A DNA stretch of 64,000 bases from Sphingobacterium kitahiroshimense (GCF_025961315.1 NZ_JAOQNK010000001.1:2976001-3040000), one strand, 5' to 3'. Positions 54,510-64,000 are shown, counted from the stretch's first letter. Notes: generated from the letters alone by a model not told the origin. Translations and numbers: made by a program.

Positions 54510-57500
54510 ATGAATTATTTTCAGAAAAAGAGTGCGGGATTAGCTTTATGCACTTTAGTCAGTGCATCATCCTTATTCGCACAGCAATCCATTACCGGAA
54601 CAGTAAAAGATGCTTCAGGACCAGTATCTGGCGTAACAGTTACCATAAAAGGAACCTCACGAGCGACACAAACCACTGCAAACGGCAGTTTTACCATCCA
54701 GGCTTCACAGGGAGAAATCTTGCGATTTACAACGATTGGATACAAAACTACTGAAATTACTGTTGGCTCAACTAAATCGATTAATGTAACACTAACGCAA
54801 GATGCTTCTGCATTAGACGAAGTCGTCGTAACAGCAATGGGTATCAAACGTGATGCAAAAGCTTTAGGGTATGCAGTTAGCACCATCAAAGCAGAGGAAC
54901 TTACTAAAGCAGGAAATACGAACATAGGATCAGCCTTATATGGTAAAGTTTCTGGCGTAAAAATTACTACAGCGCCTGGCGGCGCATCAAGTGCTGTAAA
55001 TGTTCAAATTCGCGGTATTAACTCTTTAAATTACCAACGTCAACCCCTTTATGTTGTAGACGGTGTAATTATTCGTAATGATGAACAATATGGAACCAAA
55101 GGCGCCAATAACAATAACTATTGGGATGACCAACGTGTCCGTGGTAATGGAATGTTAGATATTAATCCTGCCGATATTGAAAGTATGACTATTTTAAAGG
55201 GATCTGCGGCGAGTGCACTATACGGATCTGATGCGGCAAGTGGAGTTATTGTCATCACCACTAAAAAAGGCATTAAAGGAAAAGGTTTAGGTATTGATTT
55301 TAACTATAATGGTTCTATAGAACGTGCCGCATTCTTACCGAAATTCCAAAATATCTATGGCCCTGGTTATGACGCTGCGACCAATCTAGCGAACGGTGCT
55401 GATGCGGAGGGTTGGATCGCAGATAAAGACTCACCCTCAGGAAGACGCCCATACTTCCGTTCATACGGAAATTTTGGCCCAAAATTTACTGGTGAAGAAG
55501 TAAATTGGTGGGATGGAACAACCAAGAAATACGAAGCACGCGAAAATAACTTTAAGGATATCTTTGACAATGGTTATAATTCAAATATTAACTTTGCAAT
55601 TTCAAATCAAACAGACAAAGTGAACTATCGTTTGAGCGGTACACGTATGGATTATAAAAGTACAAGTCCGGGTTCAAAACAAAGTAGAAATACCTTCAAT
55701 CTAAATAGTACAGTAAAAATGCACGAAAAATTGTCATTGGATCTCGTTGCAAACTATACAAATACAGAAACTCATAATCGATCGCAATTACTAGGACAAG
55801 TTCTCGGATCTTTTGGAGGTTTCTTTAGTCGTACAGAAGACATGTCTGTTCTAAAAGAAAAATATCAAACTTCGGATGGCTATAAATATTCTGTAGCTAC
55901 TACTGGTCGTGATGAGGATTTCAAATATGCCATTCGACCATATAATTTGTTGGATTATTTCTGGTCTCAATATAAAAATAGCTACGACGAAACAGAAAAT
56001 CGCTTGTTAACAAGTGCCACCTTAAATTGGGATGTCGTGAATCACCTCAAATTAAGAGGCCGTATCGGTAATGATTTTACTTCGGCAGCCATCACAAATA
56101 AACAATACAACGAGCATGCAACACGCTATAATTCAACAACGAATAGTTCCGGTGGATTCAGCACTTCAAAAGGACTGTACTCAATACTGTATGGCGATGT
56201 ATTAGCGACTTATGCTAACAAAATAAACAGTGATTGGGATTACAGTGTAAGTGCAGGTTTTCAATCTAGAGAAGAAAATTATGATGACCAATCGTCTACT
56301 ACACAAAGTGGGCTTGTGAAAGAAAATTGGTTTAGTATCAGCAATAGCTATGCACCAGCGACGACAGGGAATGAGCGTAAGAAAAAAATAAAATATGCAT
56401 ATTTCGGAATGGCCAATATTGGTTATAAAGGATTTGCTTATTTAGACGGTACTTATCGCTCCGAGTATTCTTCCACCATGCCTCCCGGCAACAACAACTA
56501 CAAATATGGTTCTGTAAGCGGAAGTTTTATTTTTAGTGATGCTCTGGGCTGGAAGTCTCAAAATTTCAATTTTGGAAAATTACGTGTGTCCTACGGTATT
56601 GTCGGAAACGATGCCGGAATATATGTTGCAAATGTCGCAAATAGTCAAAATGCAATAGCTACAATTAATGGATCTGTACCTTCTTTGACATATAATGGTA
56701 GCTATGGAAATTTGGGACTTATGCCTGAAATGAAATACGAATGGGAGTATGGATTAGAACTTAAATTTTTAAAAAACAGATTAGGTTTAGATATCAGCTA
56801 TTATGATAATTACATTGACGATCAAATTCTAAATCTAACAACAGAAGCATCATCAGGAGCAACTTCTCAATGGACGAATGTAGGTCGTATCTCAAATAAT
56901 GGTCTAGAAGTTTCATTAACAGCAACTCCTATCCAGCGTGAAAATTTCAGTTGGAATACCCGTCTAAACTATTCCTTCAATAGAACTATGGTGGATAAAT
57001 TAAATAGTGGCGGCGATATGCTAACGTTCTACAGCGCAGATGAGAACTCCTTAAAAGTCGTTGCCGAAGTAGGTAAAAAATTAGGCAATATTTATGCCTA
57101 CGATATTGCTAAAGATGATCAGGGTAATAATCTAATTTCTGATGAAGGTTACTATGTTATTGATAAAACAAAGTATAAATATGTAGGAAATATATTACCA
57201 AAGGCAATAGGTGGTATGACTAATACATTCAACTATAAAAATTGGTCATTAGATTTCACCGTCGATTATAGATTAGGGGGTAAAATGGTTTCTGAAAATC
57301 AGAAATATGCCATGGGAACCGGTGCTTATGAAAACACCTTGGAATACAGAGAAACTGGTGTTACTTTGGATGGTGTAAATCAGAATACTGGTGAGAAAAA
57401 TGATGTACACCTAAGCGCCGCTGACTATTACATGAATACCTTCGCTTGGGGAGCGGATTCATGGACTGAGAAAGGAGCAGTATATGATAATTCGTTTGTA

Positions 57501-57734
57501 AAAATGCGGGAACTCTCAGTTGGTTTCCGAATTCCATCTTCTGTAACACAAAAACTCAAATTAAACAACGTTAGAGTATCGTTAATGGGTAGAAATCTAT
57601 TTTATTTCTACAGAACACTAAAAAATCTTGATCCAGAATCACCTGTTGGAAATCAATGGTGGTCCCAAGGTGTAGATGTGGGTTCTAATGCTGCTACTAG
57701 AAGTTTCGGGTTTTCATTGAATGCTAATTTTTAA
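54510..57734 (+). CDS. SusC/RagA TonB-dependent transporter, module 1
   Basis: A 1074-residue TonB-dependent outer-membrane glycan importer. It has a signal peptide ending near SLFAQQ and a carboxypeptidase-regulatory-like domain (SITGTVKDASGPVSGVTVTI to about residue 105). The TonB box/plug follows, with DEVVVTAMGIKRDAKALGYA, VQIRGINSLNYQRQPLYVVDG and ASALYGSDAASGVIVITTKKG. A 22-strand barrel ends with RSFGFSLNANF (terminal Phe). It pairs with the SusD protein encoded next, which forms the lid. The nearby fucosidase suggests fucosylated oligosaccharides as cargo. Confidence 0.96.
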   Translation: MNYFQKKSAGLALCTLVSASSLFAQQSITGTVKDASGPVSGVTVTIKGTSRATQTTANGSFTIQASQGEILRFTTIGYKTTEITVGSTKSINVTLTQDASALDEVVVTAMGIKRDAKALGYAVSTIKAEELTKAGNTNIGSALYGKVSGVKITTAPGGASSAVNVQIRGINSLNYQRQPLYVVDGVIIRNDEQYGTKGANNNNYWDDQRVRGNGMLDINPADIESMTILKGSAASALYGSDAASGVIVITTKKGIKGKGLGIDFNYNGSIERAAFLPKFQNIYGPGYDAATNLANGADAEGWIADKDSPSGRRPYFRSYGNFGPKFTGEEVNWWDGTTKKYEARENNFKDIFDNGYNSNINFAISNQTDKVNYRLSGTRMDYKSTSPGSKQSRNTFNLNSTVKMHEKLSLDLVANYTNTETHNRSQLLGQVLGSFGGFFSRTEDMSVLKEKYQTSDGYKYSVATTGRDEDFKYAIRPYNLLDYFWSQYKNSYDETENRLLTSATLNWDVVNHLKLRGRIGNDFTSAAITNKQYNEHATRYNSTTNSSGGFSTSKGLYSILYGDVLATYANKINSDWDYSVSAGFQSREENYDDQSSTTQSGLVKENWFSISNSYAPATTGNERKKKIKYAYFGMANIGYKGFAYLDGTYRSEYSSTMPPGNNNYKYGSVSGSFIFSDALGWKSQNFNFGKLRVSYGIVGNDAGIYVANVANSQNAIATINGSVPSLTYNGSYGNLGLMPEMKYEWEYGLELKFLKNRLGLDISYYDNYIDDQILNLTTEASSGATSQWTNVGRISNNGLEVSLTATPIQRENFSWNTRLNYSFNRTMVDKLNSGGDMLTFYSADENSLKVVAEVGKKLGNIYAYDIAKDDQGNNLISDEGYYVIDKTKYKYVGNILPKAIGGMTNTFNYKNWSLDFTVDYRLGGKMVSENQKYAMGTGAYENTLEYRETGVTLDGVNQNTGEKNDVHLSAADYYMNTFAWGADSWTEKGAVYDNSFVKMRELSVGFRIPSSVTQKLKLNNVRVSLMGRNLFYFYRTLKNLDPESPVGNQWWSQGVDVGSNAATRSFGFSLNANF

Positions 57735-57746
57735 TCGTAATTAATC

Positions 57747-59327
57747 ATGAATAAATCATTTTATATCCTATTATTTTTAACGCTATCTACCCTTGGGTTT
57801 ACAGGATGTAAATCACAATTGGAAGATGCGTTTAACAATCCCGATCAAACCACTGAGGCTAGTATACCTGGCTTTTTTGCAGATTTGTTAAACAACGATA
57901 GAGTTCGCCCATCCTATTGGCATTACAGAACATTTATTCTATCCAATCAAACAATATACAGTCAGACATCGTCTTTTATACCGAACAATACGATGTACCA
58001 GCCAAATGACAGTTATTCCTATGGCTACTGGACAGATTTCTATGCTCCAGGCGTATTAGGTGTCTATCGAAAGATGGAAGCTGCGTATGCAGAATTAAGC
58101 CAAGAAAATCAAGCGAAGGAAGAAATTTTCCTACAAGCAGGCAAAGTTGTTATGTACGATGAAGCTTCAAAGCTGATTGACAATTATGGTGATATTCCAT
58201 TTTCAGAAGCTGGGAGTTTACCTTTAACAAGTATTGCAAAAAAAGCAAAATTCGATGATCAAAAAGAACTGTATTATTCTTTTATAGACGATCTGAAAGA
58301 AATTAACACTTATTTTAGCAAAGCGGCAACCACCGGAGATTTTTCAAAGTTTGATATTTTAAATGCCGGTAGTCTTAATAAATGGAGACGGTATACCAAC
58401 TCTTTACGTTTACGCTTATTAATGCGAATTTCAAATGTAGACGAAAGTAAAGCTAAAATAGAAGTTTTAGAAATGTTGAATGATCCAGGCACATACCCGC
58501 TAGTTGACGGTTCTTCTAATGCAAACTACGTTCCTGGTAGTACAGATATTTTGCTCCAACCATTAACAACATACACAGGAACATTACGTGAAGCATTAAC
58601 AGAGGGCAATAATCAATATGCTACAGATTACATGCTAAATAAAATAATGAAACCTGCTGATGACCCGCGTATCCCTGTATTTTATGATAAATTCGGTGTG
58701 ACAAAAGATGGTATATTTACCCCAAATAAGGAATATAATGCCATGCCGATAACCTTCACTGAAAATGACATATTAACAAATTATCAAAAATATGCAGTGC
58801 TGGATTCAGCAACATTCTTTGATAACGCAAAACTGCCAGGTATAGTTGCAACAGCATCTGAGACAAACTTTGCTAAAGCTGAGGCGCTTTTAAGATGGGG
58901 AAATGACACAGATGCGAAAGCCGCTTATGATCTAGCACTTAAGCAATCCGTTACTTTCTATTATTATCTTAATAATTTAAATACGTCTGGCTTAAAAACA
59001 GAAACAAAGCCTACCGATGCCGTAATCACTAATTTCGTTGACAATTCAACAGCAAAATATAGTGGAAATTCAACACAAAAATTAGAACTGATTTTAACTC
59101 AAAAATGGCTGCATTACGGATTCTTACAAGCACAACATGCGTGGTCTGAATACAGAAGAACTGGCTACCCAAAAATCACGATATTAACAGCCGGGGCAGC
59201 GAATTATTCGACTCTACCATTAAGATTCTTATATCCTACCGGAGAGATCTCTGTTAACTCGGAGAATTACGATGCTGTTCGTTCAAAAGATACGCGTGAT
59301 ACCAAAATCTTCTGGGATGTAAATTAA
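57747..59327 (+). CDS. SusD/RagB-family outer-membrane lipoprotein
   Basis: A 526-residue surface glycan-binding lipoprotein, partner of the SusC just upstream (12-base gap). The lipobox ends at Cys21 (GFTGC). The helical SusD fold shows ASKLIDNYGDIPFSEAGSL, SLNKWRRYTNSLRLRLLMRI and LTQKWLHYGFLQAQHAWSEY, with conserved YGDIP/W-N-LR patterns of the family. A repeated helical part near 360-420 (NFAKAEALLRWG) corresponds to TPR-like units. The ligand cannot be told. A hairpin terminator lies after the stop, before the fucosidase gene. Confidence 0.95.
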   Translation: MNKSFYILLFLTLSTLGFTGCKSQLEDAFNNPDQTTEASIPGFFADLLNNDRVRPSYWHYRTFILSNQTIYSQTSSFIPNNTMYQPNDSYSYGYWTDFYAPGVLGVYRKMEAAYAELSQENQAKEEIFLQAGKVVMYDEASKLIDNYGDIPFSEAGSLPLTSIAKKAKFDDQKELYYSFIDDLKEINTYFSKAATTGDFSKFDILNAGSLNKWRRYTNSLRLRLLMRISNVDESKAKIEVLEMLNDPGTYPLVDGSSNANYVPGSTDILLQPLTTYTGTLREALTEGNNQYATDYMLNKIMKPADDPRIPVFYDKFGVTKDGIFTPNKEYNAMPITFTENDILTNYQKYAVLDSATFFDNAKLPGIVATASETNFAKAEALLRWGNDTDAKAAYDLALKQSVTFYYYLNNLNTSGLKTETKPTDAVITNFVDNSTAKYSGNSTQKLELILTQKWLHYGFLQAQHAWSEYRRTGYPKITILTAGAANYSTLPLRFLYPTGEISVNSENYDAVRSKDTRDTKIFWDVN

Positions 59328-59349
59328 TTAAACCCACAACATACCTATT

Positions 59350-59378
59350 GAAAGCTGCCAAATGGCGGCTTTCTTTTT
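59350..59378 (+). terminator. Terminator or attenuator between susD and the fucosidase gene
   Basis: GAAAGCTGCC (59350-59359) pairs with GGCGGCTTTC (59364-59373), with one T-G wobble and an AAAT loop, followed by TTTTTAT. It would end most susCD transcripts before the GH29 gene unless read-through occurs. Confidence 0.75.
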
Positions 59379-59400
59379 ATCATTTTAACTATATTTATAC

Positions 59401-60837
59401 ATGCTAACATTAAAAACAATTATATCAACTGCTCTAATAGCGACAACAGCTACAGTAGCATTTGGACAAGCGCACAATGTATCTTCTGGTTATCAAAAAC
59501 CAACAGACCCGTTAGTTATTGAAAACCTAGAACAGTGGCAGGACATGAAATTCGGACTTTTTATGCACTGGGGCACGTACAGTCAATGGGGAATTGTCGA
59601 AAGCTGGAGCTTATGTCCGGAAGATGAAGGTTGGACACAACGTAAACCAGAGCACGGCAAAAACTACTATGATTATGTAAAGAACTACGAAAATTTACAA
59701 AAAACATTCAATCCAACAGATTTCGATCCTAAAAAATGGGCCGATGCCACAAAAGCTGCCGGGATGAAATATGTCGTATTTACCACAAAACACCACGATG
59801 GATTTGCTATGTTTGACACGAAAGAGTCTGACTACAAAGTCACCTCCCCAAATACACCATTTTCAAAAAACCCAAAAGCCAACATTACAAAAGAAATTTT
59901 CAACTCCTTCCGTAGCGATGGTTTTAAAATTGGAGCTTATTTTTCCAAACCTGATTGGCATACCGATTTTTATTGGTGGAACTATTTCCCGCCTAAAGAC
60001 CGTAACGTAAATTACGATCCGCAAAAACATCCTGAAAGATGGGAGAAGTTTAAAAACTATACCTACAACCAATTAAATGAATTGACGTCTGAATATGGAA
60101 AAGTGGATATTTTATGGCTAGACGGCGGTTGGGTAAGACCATTCAAAACCATTGACCAATCTGTTGACTGGCAACGAACCATTAAGGTAGAACAAGATAT
60201 TGATATGGACCGTATCGGAAATATGGCCCGTAAGAACCAACCCGGCATCATTGTCGTCGACCGTACTGTACCGGGTAAGTGGGAAAATTATGTCACACCA
60301 GAGCAGGCCATCCCAGAACATACATTAGACATCCCTTGGGAAAGCTGTATTACCATGGGCAACTCTTTTAGCTATGTTCCTAATGATCAATACAAACCAA
60401 CTAAAAAAATTGTAGAAACTTTGATCAAAATTATCGCAAGGGGTGGCAATTATTTAATGAATATCGCGCCTGGACCAAACGGGGATTACGATCAAGCGGC
60501 TTACGACAGATTAAAAGAATTAGCATCATGGATGCAGATCAACCAAGGAGCAGTCTATGCTACCCGACCTATTGCACCCTATCATGAAGGAGATTACTAC
60601 TATACCAGAAGTAAGGATAGCAAGACCGTCAATATTTTCCATATTGTAGAAGGTGACAGCTATAAACAACCAAGTGAGTTTACGTTCAACGTTCCTGAGA
60701 ATTTCAAAATTAAAGACATGAGTATCTTAGGTCACAAAGGAAAATTGAAATGGACACAAAAGGAAAATCAAATTGTTATTAAGAATCCAGGTACTAAATT
60801 AAACTATGCTACCGTTATTCAATTAAAATCGAAATAA
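59401..60837 (+). CDS. GH29 alpha-L-fucosidase
   Basis: A secreted retaining alpha-L-fucosidase of family GH29. The 478-residue protein has a signal peptide ending near VAFGQA. The catalytic TIM barrel has MKFGLFMHWGTYSQWGIVES, VFTTKHHDGFAMFDTKESDY and the nucleophile Asp in VDILWLDGGWVRP. An IARGGNYLMNIAPGPNGDY segment closes the barrel, and a small C-terminal beta-sandwich of about 80 residues ends the protein. These are hallmark GH29 motifs. Linkage preference is not evident. It follows susC-susD and so belongs to the same glycan locus, although a hairpin lies before it. Confidence 0.95.
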   Translation: MLTLKTIISTALIATTATVAFGQAHNVSSGYQKPTDPLVIENLEQWQDMKFGLFMHWGTYSQWGIVESWSLCPEDEGWTQRKPEHGKNYYDYVKNYENLQKTFNPTDFDPKKWADATKAAGMKYVVFTTKHHDGFAMFDTKESDYKVTSPNTPFSKNPKANITKEIFNSFRSDGFKIGAYFSKPDWHTDFYWWNYFPPKDRNVNYDPQKHPERWEKFKNYTYNQLNELTSEYGKVDILWLDGGWVRPFKTIDQSVDWQRTIKVEQDIDMDRIGNMARKNQPGIIVVDRTVPGKWENYVTPEQAIPEHTLDIPWESCITMGNSFSYVPNDQYKPTKKIVETLIKIIARGGNYLMNIAPGPNGDYDQAAYDRLKELASWMQINQGAVYATRPIAPYHEGDYYYTRSKDSKTVNIFHIVEGDSYKQPSEFTFNVPENFKIKDMSILGHKGKLKWTQKENQIVIKNPGTKLNYATVIQLKSK

Positions 60838-60861
60838 GGTTTAATAATAAATAACTACACA

Positions 60862-60899
60862 AACCCTACTGCATCTGATCCTGCAGTAGGGTTTTTTTT
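60862..60899 (+). terminator. Terminator of the fucosidase gene
   Basis: AACCCTACTGCA (60862-60873) pairs exactly with TGCAGTAGGGTT (60882-60893) around an eight-base loop, followed by a run of T residues. Confidence 0.9.
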
Positions 60900-61111
60900 C
60901 CTCCATCTCTCCGAATCCTGTTACAATTGTTCGAAACTTATATCTTTTTTCAAAAAATAGCTTTAAAATAAAAAAGTTCCTAAAAATTTTAATTTCCCCT
61001 TCTAATTCCCCACAAAATATCGAAATCTTAATCTAAATCTCTTCACTAGATTAAAATGATATTAATTCCCCTTATTAAGAAAATTTACTTATTAAAAAAA
61101 AGCAAAAAGTA

Positions 61112-61142
61112 TTTGCATCTTAATAATATTGCTGTAACTTTA
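61112..61142 (+). promoter_or_regulatory. Promoter of ROK regulator, module 2
   Basis: TTTG (61112-61115) is followed after 19 bases by TAACTTTA (61135-61142), one base from TAnnTTTG. It lies 24 bases before the chosen ATG at 61167 and supports that start over the upstream one at 61056. Confidence 0.65.
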
Positions 61143-61166
61143 CTATTACGGAAAACCAATCCAATT

Positions 61167-62342
61167 ATGAATAACCAGATTATAAAAGCAATTTACTTTC
61201 AAAAACTGCAATCGATTGCGCAGTTGAGCAAGACATTTAATAAGAGTATTCCACTTATTACAAAATCAGTAAATTCATTACTGGAAATGAATTTAATTGA
61301 AGGTAATGACCTCGCAGCTTCTACTGGTGGCAGAAGAGCTATCCAATTTAAAATAAACAACAATTTAAACACCTATACCTTAGTTATTGCACTAGACCAA
61401 TTCTACACATCTATTTACATATTTGATCTAGAAAATAACGTCATAGCAGAAAATGTCGACAACTATAATCCATTAAAAAACAGCAATAAAGCTTTAGAAA
61501 CAATCATTAGTCTAACTGAAGACTTAATTGCAGAATCAAACATACCTGCTACCAATTTCTTAGGTATCGGTATTAGTATGCCTGGTTTTGTGGATACAGA
61601 AAAAGGTATTAATGATTCATATGACAAACAATCTAAGTTACATCATATTAAAAAACATATTTTCGATCATTTTAAAATCCCAACGATCATTGAAAATGAC
61701 TCCACGTGTATTGCTTTTTCAGAACAAAAATTTGGTGCTGCTAAAAACATAAAAAGTTCATTAGTCATCAATCTCAACTGGGGTGTAGGTTTGGGCATGA
61801 TCGTGAACGACCAAATATTCAAAGGATCAAGCGGTTACGCTGGTGAATTCAGTCATATTCCGCTTAGTGACAGCAATGAATTATGTTCCTGCGGAAAAAA
61901 GGGCTGTCTTGAAGTAGAAGCTTCTCTTACCGCCGCAGTAAAAAACGTACAGACAGCAATTAATGCTGGAGAAAAATCAAGCTTAGAAGAAGATCAGCAC
62001 AATAATCTATTAGCTCAGGGCGATGCACTATTAGAAAGTGCGCTAAATGGCGATCAATTAGCTGTTGCCAACTTAGGCAAAATAGGCTATATGCTGGGAA
62101 AAGGTATTGCGACATTAATTCATATCCTCAATCCTGAAGCAATCATCATTAGTGGAAGAGGAGCTCGGGCAGGAACAATTTTAATGCCTCAGATCCAAAC
62201 CGCAATCAATGAATTTTGTATCCCACGATTAGCACAGGCCACACAACTAAAAATATCTGATACCAATAAACAGGCACAAAGTCTAGGAACTTCAGCCTTT
62301 ATCATAGAAAACTTTATACAAACACTTTTTCACACAAACTAA
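61167..62342 (+). CDS. ROK-family regulator, module 2
   Basis: A 391-residue ROK regulator, close paralogue of the one at 53310: both share ENDSTCIAF, NLNWGVGLGMIVN, SSGYAGEFSHIPL, CSCGKKGCLEVEASL and NKQAQS near the end. The helix-turn-helix (SIAQLSKTFNKSIPLITKSV) and zinc cysteines are intact. The kinase phosphate loop is degenerate (ALDQFYTSIYIF). The ATG at 61167 aligns with the paralogue's start and follows a promoter. It lies 22 bases before the next susC, the same spacing pattern as module 1, so it probably regulates that transporter. Confidence 0.92.
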   Translation: MNNQIIKAIYFQKLQSIAQLSKTFNKSIPLITKSVNSLLEMNLIEGNDLAASTGGRRAIQFKINNNLNTYTLVIALDQFYTSIYIFDLENNVIAENVDNYNPLKNSNKALETIISLTEDLIAESNIPATNFLGIGISMPGFVDTEKGINDSYDKQSKLHHIKKHIFDHFKIPTIIENDSTCIAFSEQKFGAAKNIKSSLVINLNWGVGLGMIVNDQIFKGSSGYAGEFSHIPLSDSNELCSCGKKGCLEVEASLTAAVKNVQTAINAGEKSSLEEDQHNNLLAQGDALLESALNGDQLAVANLGKIGYMLGKGIATLIHILNPEAIIISGRGARAGTILMPQIQTAINEFCIPRLAQATQLKISDTNKQAQSLGTSAFIIENFIQTLFHTN

Positions 62343-62364
62343 TCACACTTATAAACCATTCGTT

Positions 62365-64000
62365 ATGAGTTATTTTTACAAAAAAAGTGCGGGATTGGCA
62401 TTATGCACCTTATTTAGTGCATCCTCCCTTTTCGCACAGCAATCTATTACCGGGAGAGTAACAGATGCAAAAGGACCTGTCGCCGGTGTAACCGTTTCCG
62501 TAAAAGGAACAGCTCGCGGTACACAGACAGATGCAAATGGTAGTTTTACAATCCAAGCCTCACAAGGTGAAACTTTACGTTTTTCCAATATTGGCTACAA
62601 GTCAACAGAAATTGTAGTTGGTTCAACTAAAACGGTTAATGCTACTTTAACAGAAGATGCTTCAGCACTGGATGAAGTTGTTGTAACCGCAATGGGTATA
62701 AAAAGAGCCCCTAAAGAGCTGGGATATGCCATGAGTACAGTTGGAGCTGCAGAGCTAACCAAAACAGGAAGTCCTAACTTTGCAGGAGCATTATATGGTA
62801 AAGCACCTGGTGTCCGTATTTCCGCGGCTCCAGGTGGAGCAACTTCGGGGATCAACATCAATATTCGTGGTACAAATTCCATTACAGGCAGCTCACAACC
62901 TCTAGTAATTATAGATGGTGTTCCAATGCGCCAAAACCTTTTTAACAATAGTGATTACTGGGGCGACCAACGTGCACGGGGTAATGGTCTTGAAGACCTG
63001 AATCCAGAAGATATCGAGAACATCACTATTCTGAAAGGAGCTTCTGCGGCGGCACTGTATGGATCTGAAGCACTCAATGGAGTTGTTATGGTGACAACAA
63101 AATCTGGAAAAGGAGGAAAAGGTTTCTCTATTGATTTCAATGCAACTTATACACATGATCAGATCGCTTATTTACCAAGATTTCAAGATGTAAGAGGACC
63201 TGGATATAGTCAAGAATATGCTAATGGTGGGCAAGCAGAAGATAAATTTTTCTATTACGGAGCTGATCGTGCTATTGATGGTGTTACAAGAGGAGTACTA
63301 CCTGCATCAATCAACTTCGGACCAAAATTTGATGGACAACCTATAATTTCATGGGATGGAAAAGTTAGACCATATGTAGCCCAAAACTCTTATAATAAAT
63401 TATTCAACAATCCCAATAATTCAACAATAAACTTGGCTTTAGGACATTCAACAGAAACTTCAAATATTCGCTTCTCGTTGACACGTCAAGATAATCAAAT
63501 GACTTCGCTAGATTCTTATAATAAAAAGAATATTGCCAACCTAGGTGCTAGTTTTAAATTATGGCAGAAACTAACCACTGACGTTACAGTCAATTTTATT
63601 AACCAGCATACACATAATAGACCTTTCCTTACTGATCGTCTAATTAACAACTTTACGGGAATGATTTCCACATTCGACAATCCAGAATGGTATCTTGACA
63701 AATATAGAACAAGTTTGGGTTATAAGTATGTTATTGATGGTCCTACAGCACAAAGTCTAACACCTGATGAAAATTTAAGATACAACGGTTACAAAGCAGA
63801 TGTTTTGGATTATATGTGGAATGTGAAGGCAAAACAATATGATGAATATTCAAATCGTCTCATCGGATCTTTCACGAACACCTATCAAGTAACTGATGAT
63901 CTATCTCTACGTGCCCGCTTCTCGGCAGATATTACAGGAGGAAGAATTGAAGATAAGCAACCAAACGAAAGACCACTGGCTTTTGAGAATACGGGTTACT
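62365..64000 (+). CDS. SusC/RagA TonB-dependent transporter, module 2 (partial)
   Basis: The open frame starts at the ATG at 62365 and runs off the right edge after 545 residues. The signal peptide (GLALCTLFSASSLFAQ) and the regulatory-like domain (SITGRVTDAKGPVAGVTVSV) are almost the same as in the module 1 SusC. The plug follows, with DEVVVTAMGIKRAPKELGYA, INIRGTNSITGSSQPLVIID and ASAAALYGSEALNGVVMVTT. Beyond the plug the sequence diverges more, as expected for a different ligand. The SusD partner should lie just outside the window. Confidence 0.95.
   Translation, partial: MSYFYKKSAGLALCTLFSASSLFAQQSITGRVTDAKGPVAGVTVSVKGTARGTQTDANGSFTIQASQGETLRFSNIGYKSTEIVVGSTKTVNATLTEDASALDEVVVTAMGIKRAPKELGYAMSTVGAAELTKTGSPNFAGALYGKAPGVRISAAPGGATSGININIRGTNSITGSSQPLVIIDGVPMRQNLFNNSDYWGDQRARGNGLEDLNPEDIENITILKGASAAALYGSEALNGVVMVTTKSGKGGKGFSIDFNATYTHDQIAYLPRFQDVRGPGYSQEYANGGQAEDKFFYYGADRAIDGVTRGVLPASINFGPKFDGQPIISWDGKVRPYVAQNSYNKLFNNPNNSTINLALGHSTETSNIRFSLTRQDNQMTSLDSYNKKNIANLGASFKLWQKLTTDVTVNFINQHTHNRPFLTDRLINNFTGMISTFDNPEWYLDKYRTSLGYKYVIDGPTAQSLTPDENLRYNGYKADVLDYMWNVKAKQYDEYSNRLIGSFTNTYQVTDDLSLRARFSADITGGRIEDKQPNERPLAFENTGY

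Larger units (their letters stand above)
60838..61166. other. Spacer between the fucosidase gene and ROK module 2
   Basis: 329 bases. The first 60 hold the fucosidase terminator and the last 55 the ROK promoter. The middle is AT-rich with no supported gene. An in-frame ATG at 61056 would lengthen the ROK protein by 37 residues, but that start would lie upstream of the likely promoter. Confidence 0.55.

Noticed and set aside
54521-54925. 134-residue minus-strand reading frame in the susC signal/plug region
   Set aside because: It is antisense to a strongly supported coding region; a similar shadow appears at the paralogous place near 62.4-62.9 kb, because the two susC genes are alike.
1-64000. 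tRNA genes, CRISPR arrays, insertion sequences, phage genes
   Set aside because: I looked through the spacers for tRNA T-arm patterns, spaced direct repeats, transposase motifs and terminal inverted repeats and found none that I could support by eye.

Overview
The window reads as chromosomal DNA of a Bacteroidota member, most likely Sphingobacteriaceae (Sphingobacterium or Pedobacter type). The evidence is an AT-rich sequence, TAnnTTTG-type -7 promoter boxes, weak Shine-Dalgarno sequences, SusC/SusD pairs, an alternative complex III locus and a short Bacteroidota-type SRP RNA. I see no tRNA, rRNA, insertion sequence, prophage or CRISPR array. Apart from the glycan-utilisation genes at the right end, it looks like core genome.

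Left part (1-26.9 kb): the glutamate synthase pair gltB-gltD; a large secreted VIT/VWA/DUF2135 protein; a leftward run tgt - LptF/G-like permease - EamA transporter; a family 2 glycosyltransferase followed by rsmG; two small hypothetical genes; dprA; an MHS-type MFS transporter with a small membrane protein; the SRP RNA gene; accD; a small HEQIH-motif protein; a MerR-type regulator; a YfcE-like phosphoesterase with a TrmN6-like methyltransferase; an outer-membrane protein; mutS; and mtgA.

Centre (26.9-44.1 kb): sixteen co-oriented leftward genes encode most of an aerobic respiratory chain. In transcription order they are actA-B-C-D-E-F (alternative complex III, quinol to cytochrome c/oxidase), cytochrome oxidase subunits II and I, heme A synthase, heme O synthase, two subunit III genes, subunit IV, a SCO-like protein, a DUF420 membrane protein and a conserved 151-residue protein. 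A promoter-like element lies upstream of actA and a bidirectional terminator lies at the far end. Several proteins depart from textbook versions: the SCO-like protein has no copper ligands, subunit II has two extra N-terminal membrane segments behind an Ala-rich linker, and ActA carries six heme-binding motifs.

Right part (44.4-64 kb): a lipoprotein MsrB; a LacI-type regulator divergent from a GH92 alpha-mannosidase; a DUF493 protein; pnp and rpsO, each with its own consensus promoter; a HGSNAT/NagX-like membrane acyltransferase; then two related glycan-import modules. Module 1 is ROK regulator - SusC - SusD - GH29 alpha-L-fucosidase. Module 2 is a paralogous ROK regulator - SusC that runs off the right edge. 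Together with the mannosidase, this suggests use of fucosylated and mannose-rich glycans under local ROK and LacI control.

I did not find a clearly undescribed multi-gene system. The strongest leads are single-protein oddities in the respiratory cluster and the duplicated ROK-SusC modules.
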